64,000 bases of DNA from DAOMFB01 sp963801475. Its GTDB lineage: Bacteria > Acidobacteriota > Thermoanaerobaculia > UBA5066. This document shows, piece by piece, positions 61,015-64,000 of this stretch (within the stretch, counting starts at the first letter, position 1; the number at the start of each line of letters is the position of its first letter). Under the pieces are notes generated by a model. It saw only the letters and a list, made by a program, of their open reading frames with translations. It made no database searches and was not told the DNA's origin. The stretch spans positions 2,728,001 through 2,792,000 of the forward strand of contig CAWDEX010000001.1 in assembly GCA_963801475.1 (NCBI GenBank), given 5' to 3'. The position numbers and the translations under genes are program-made.

Positions 61015-62684
61015 GGCGAGAATCTGCCGCGCCACAAGAGGCCGTTCGCCGAATCTGGCTCGCCCTCCTCGCCCTCGCCGTGATCCTCAGTGCCGGACGC
61101 GTTTTCCAGCTCCGCCACTACGGCGAGTTCGTCGACGAGACGGTCGAGTTGACGACCGGATGGCTGCTGACAAAGGGTGACACGCTTTACGGCACGCTCT
61201 TCTCCCATCACATGCCTCTCGCGTCCGCGATCGCGCAGGCGATCGCGTGGATATCCCCGACGGACGATGCTGCACACTTTCGAATCGGGCCATGGCTCGC
61301 CTATCTTCTCCTCGCCGCCGCACTCGCACGGTCGCCATTCGAGCGCGCCCGCCCAGGCTGGGGGCTTGCGGCCGCGACTGTCTTCCTCATTCTCATCTCA
61401 CTTTTCGGGCCGCTCGTATCCGGCCAGATGCTACTCAACGACACGCTCTGGGGAGTGGGCTTCGCGATCTTCTTTCTCCAACTCATCCTTCCGCTCATCC
61501 TTGGACTTCCCGTCAGACCCGGGGATGCGGTCGCCGGAGGGATCGCCGTCACTCTGGCGGCCGCAGGCTCGCCTCTTTCACTCTTCCCTGCCGCCGCATG
61601 TGGAGCGGCTGCCCTGCTACGGTGCCGTCCGGACGGAGCGGAACGGCGATTTCTGAAGCTCGGCCTCCCCTTCGTGACGTCAGCGCTAGCGACCGCACTC
61701 GTCGCCTTTCTCTGGCTGACGTGTTTTGGCCGGCTCTCCGGCTTCATCGAACAGGTGGTCGATTTCAACGCAGAGATCTATTCACGCTTTCTCGGTGCGC
61801 AGGAGACGCCGGGGAAGCTGCTCGCGTCAGCCGTCGTGGAGTGGTTCGGCTATCTCGGCGTTGCAGTCAGGCACGGGTTCATTCGCGGCAGCATCGACGC
61901 CCGCTTCGCCCTGCCGGTGCTGGTCTTCTGCGCGATTCTCGGGTGGCGCACCTGGAAGAAGTCTCGAGGCAGGCTCCCCCCGCTCTCTGGGCGACTGCAG
62001 GCGATGACCCTTTCGGTCATGGTGGTTCTCGCCGTTATCGTTCTTCGACTGCGCGGCGGGGGGTTTCGGGCGCTTCCCTTCTACATCCTCGTCCTGGCTC
62101 TCGGCTCAGTCTTCCTCGCGGAGAGCTTCTTCTCCGAACGAAACCGCAAGGTACTGCTGACGCTTCTCCTGGTCCTCCCCTTTGCGCCTCTGGCATCAGC
62201 GGCCGTGCGGCACGAATCGATGACGTGGAATGTCTCGCGGAGAGAGGAGATCAGTGGCCCGTTTGCGCCAGTGGCGGACTACATCCGACAGCAGACCACG
62301 CCGGACGAGCGGATCGCGGCATTCCCGGTTCTCACACGTGTCTATCTCGATGCGCTGCGGCGACCCGCGACAGACTCGATCTACTTTCTTCCATGGCAGG
62401 CCCTTTGGGAGGAAAGCCGGCCGGTGGACAAGAGCACCTGTTCCCAGCTTCGGAGCGCGCGGCCCCGCTTCGTCGTCATTCGGTCGGACGCCATCTGGGG
62501 CGAATGGCCGTGGGAGAGCTACGGCGCCTGCATCGACCGGTTCGTGAAGGAGAACTACGCGAAGCTCCCGGACGAGCGTTTCAGGGGCCTTCTGTGGGAG
62601 CGGTCGGATGTCCTGGCGGACGAAAAATCCCGAGCGGTTCTTCGTTCGTCCGCCGGGACTCAGGGGCTACAACCGACCCGGTAA
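61011..62684 (+). CDS. Polytopic glycosyltransferase-like (GT39/PMT-type) membrane protein
   Basis: 557 aa with about 11 hydrophobic helices. The first extracytoplasmic loop carries HYGEFVDETVELTTGWLLTKGDTLYGTLFSHHMP, the acidic D-E pair and later His-His expected for GT-C-fold transferases that use polyprenyl-phosphate sugars. The C-terminal soluble part (residues 400-557) is periplasmic. Sugar and acceptor are unknown. ATG overlaps the preceding methyltransferase stop, and the 3' end overlaps the convergent gene below by 25 bases. Confidence 0.8.
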   Translation: MRRESAAPQEAVRRIWLALLALAVILSAGRVFQLRHYGEFVDETVELTTGWLLTKGDTLYGTLFSHHMPLASAIAQAIAWISPTDDAAHFRIGPWLAYLLLAAALARSPFERARPGWGLAAATVFLILISLFGPLVSGQMLLNDTLWGVGFAIFFLQLILPLILGLPVRPGDAVAGGIAVTLAAAGSPLSLFPAAACGAAALLRCRPDGAERRFLKLGLPFVTSALATALVAFLWLTCFGRLSGFIEQVVDFNAEIYSRFLGAQETPGKLLASAVVEWFGYLGVAVRHGFIRGSIDARFALPVLVFCAILGWRTWKKSRGRLPPLSGRLQAMTLSVMVVLAVIVLRLRGGGFRALPFYILVLALGSVFLAESFFSERNRKVLLTLLLVLPFAPLASAAVRHESMTWNVSRREEISGPFAPVADYIRQQTTPDERIAAFPVLTRVYLDALRRPATDSIYFLPWQALWEESRPVDKSTCSQLRSARPRFVVIRSDAIWGEWPWESYGACIDRFVKENYAKLPDERFRGLLWERSDVLADEKSRAVLRSSAGTQGLQPTR

Positions 62685-64000
62685 GGGCCAATGGCGAGGA
62701 TCTCCCGGCGATCCGGCACCGGGCCGGACGAGACACGGCAGGGGACTGTGTCGATCCAGAGGACCGGGCGGAGGAGCACGTTGCTCATCCGGTTGGAAGC
62801 GGTCCAGATGTCGAACGGCCAGGAAGGCACCTTTTCGAGGCTGACCGGCACGCCTGGCCCGAGAACCGCGTCCAATTTCCAGCGTAGTTCGAGCAGTCCC
62901 GCGTGGTCCGGTGTATCGAGCGAGCACGACGGCGGGCGGAGCCCGAAGTCGAACAGACCGCCCGCGAACGCCTCCGCCAGGCTCAGGTGCACGCGCACGC
63001 CGCGGGCACCGCTCAGATGAAGGGTCGTCTTCTGGGCCGCGTCATGTGTCCCAACGGCCTCGAGAAAATCGCGCGGCGTCAGGGCGAGGAACTGGATTCC
63101 GTACGCCGGGTAGGTGATCTGGTTCCAGGCGAGCGCCGCCAGCAGGTACGCCCCGGCCACGACCCGAAGAGACTGGGTCCGTCGCCCCCATTCGAGAAGG
63201 CGCTCGACGCCGAGGGCGAAGAACCCCAGGGCAAACGGAAACAAATACAGGAGAAAGCGCTTGTCGGTCCAGTCATAGAAGAGGCCGAAGAATATGCCGA
63301 GCACCGCCACGATGGGCGTAAAGACGCTTCGGAGCAGCCGCTCTTCGCGTCCGGGGCCATCCAGACAGCGCAGGACACCGGCGACGTAGAGGGGGACGAC
63401 GAGGAGTCCGAGCAGCGCCAGAGAGCCGAAGGCATAGAAGCCGAGGTTCTTAGGGACGAAGCGGACCAGAGCCTCGACGCCATGGCGCACTCCGGACGGG
63501 TCCCGGAACGAATGCCACCAGCGGAAAACGAGCCAGAGCGCCGGAAGGAGGCTTCCGGCCGCCGCGCCGATCCAGAGCCACGGCTCGCGCAGATGCTCGC
63601 GCCGCGTCAGCAGGACCGCCGCGACGAGGCCGAGGGCCGCCGGAAGGGCTGCGTAGTGGAACAGGAAGCTGACACCGACCGCCAGCCCGAAGGGGACGTA
63701 CGCCGCCGGCCGGCGCCCCGCGCGAACGAAGAGGAGCACGGCGAGAACGAGGAAGAAGACCGCCCAGACCTCGGCCAGAATCCAGCGGGCGAAGTCCTGG
63801 ACGTAGCCGTTCGCGAAAAAGACCCAGGCCGAGAGGGCGGCAATCGCCGGCCGGAACCGTTCGCGAAGGAGACGGTAGAGGAGGACGGCCGTCGCACCGA
63901 GGAGAACGAAGTTAAGAACGGGGAGGCCGTTCAGGGCTCCCAGCCGTTCCAGCACGCCCATGACGATCGGAAGCCCCGGGGGCCGGAACGTCGGCCTCAG
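62660..64000 (-). CDS. Polytopic glycosyltransferase-like membrane protein, 5' end beyond the window
   Basis: At least 446 codons, continuing through the right edge. The frame upstream of the first ATG in the window remains open and reads FRPPGLPIVMGVLERLG, matching the R-P-P-G-x-P segment that GT39-like proteins have about 100 residues from their N-terminus, so a start outside the window is near certain. About eight hydrophobic helices follow, then a soluble C-terminal part. It is the same general class as the gene on the other strand, with which it converges and overlaps by 25 bases. Confidence 0.8.
   Translation of the reverse strand: MRPTFRPPGLPIVMGVLERLGALNGLPVLNFVLLGATAVLLYRLLRERFRPAIAALSAWVFFANGYVQDFARWILAEVWAVFFLVLAVLLFVRAGRRPAAYVPFGLAVGVSFLFHYAALPAALGLVAAVLLTRREHLREPWLWIGAAAGSLLPALWLVFRWWHSFRDPSGVRHGVEALVRFVPKNLGFYAFGSLALLGLLVVPLYVAGVLRCLDGPGREERLLRSVFTPIVAVLGIFFGLFYDWTDKRFLLYLFPFALGFFALGVERLLEWGRRTQSLRVVAGAYLLAALAWNQITYPAYGIQFLALTPRDFLEAVGTHDAAQKTTLHLSGARGVRVHLSLAEAFAGGLFDFGLRPPSCSLDTPDHAGLLELRWKLDAVLGPGVPVSLEKVPSWPFDIWTASNRMSNVLLRPVLWIDTVPCRVSSGPVPDRREILAIGPYRVGCSP

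Overview
The window is 64 kb of GC-rich bacterial chromosome, densely packed, with many 1-4 base overlaps and frequent GTG starts. No phage, IS element, CRISPR array, rRNA or tRNA was recognised by eye. The gene families suggest an acidobacterium or close relative: a TonB-dependent receptor with an N-terminal carboxypeptidase-regulatory-like domain, a VWFA-related protein of the type common in Acidobacteriota, a GWxTD protein, sulfatase-TPR fusions, a CRTAC1-type FG-GAP protein and a Ser/Thr kinase fused to TolB-like and TPR domains. The organism assignment is inference.

Layout. 0-5 kb: partial DUF1569 gene, receptor kinase, decayed DUF1569 copy, sucC-sucD. 5-8.3 kb: outer-membrane beta-barrel, small protein, DUF1684 protein, Tat-exported aldo/keto reductase. 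8.3-13.6 kb: one minus-strand operon mdh-sdhC-sdhA-sdhB-methyltransferase, which together with sucCD supplies several TCA-cycle steps. 13.7-23.6 kb: four-helix-bundle protein, two membrane/spermidine-synthase-like fusions (one with a TPR tail), a small membrane protein, a Na+/H+ antiporter next to a HerA-like ATPase, and an acyl-CoA thioesterase.

24-35.4 kb: a co-directional envelope cluster made of a TonB-type receptor (followed by two hairpins, the second a good intrinsic terminator), sulfatase-like-TPR lipoprotein, VWFA protein, CarboxypepD_reg-TPR protein, second sulfatase-like-TPR lipoprotein and GWxTD protein. 35.4-43.5 kb: housekeeping genes (arfB, a YciH/SUI1-like factor, an HI0933-type flavoprotein, plsC, a fatty-acid desaturase with a coiled-coil tail) and the overlapping set pepQ-aguA-aguB, which would convert agmatine to putrescine.

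43.5-57.3 kb, minus strand, is the most unusual part. A PDZ/multi-TM/GAF/PP2C phosphatase, a TPR protein and a sigma-54 activator with an altered GAFTGA loop lie immediately upstream of a well-matched sigma-54 promoter with an inverted repeat about 100 bp upstream. That promoter faces an eight-gene operon: small membrane protein, RsbW-like kinase, STAS antagonist, GAF-PP2C phosphatase, two-lobed retropepsin-like protease, exported isoaspartyl methyltransferase, CRTAC1 protein and PAP2 phosphatase. I read this as a two-layer partner-switching circuit connected to envelope protein repair or turnover.

57.3-64 kb: tmk-holB, an orphan secreted protein, a methyltransferase overlapping a polytopic glycosyltransferase-like protein, and a convergent, window-truncated second polytopic glycosyltransferase-like protein.
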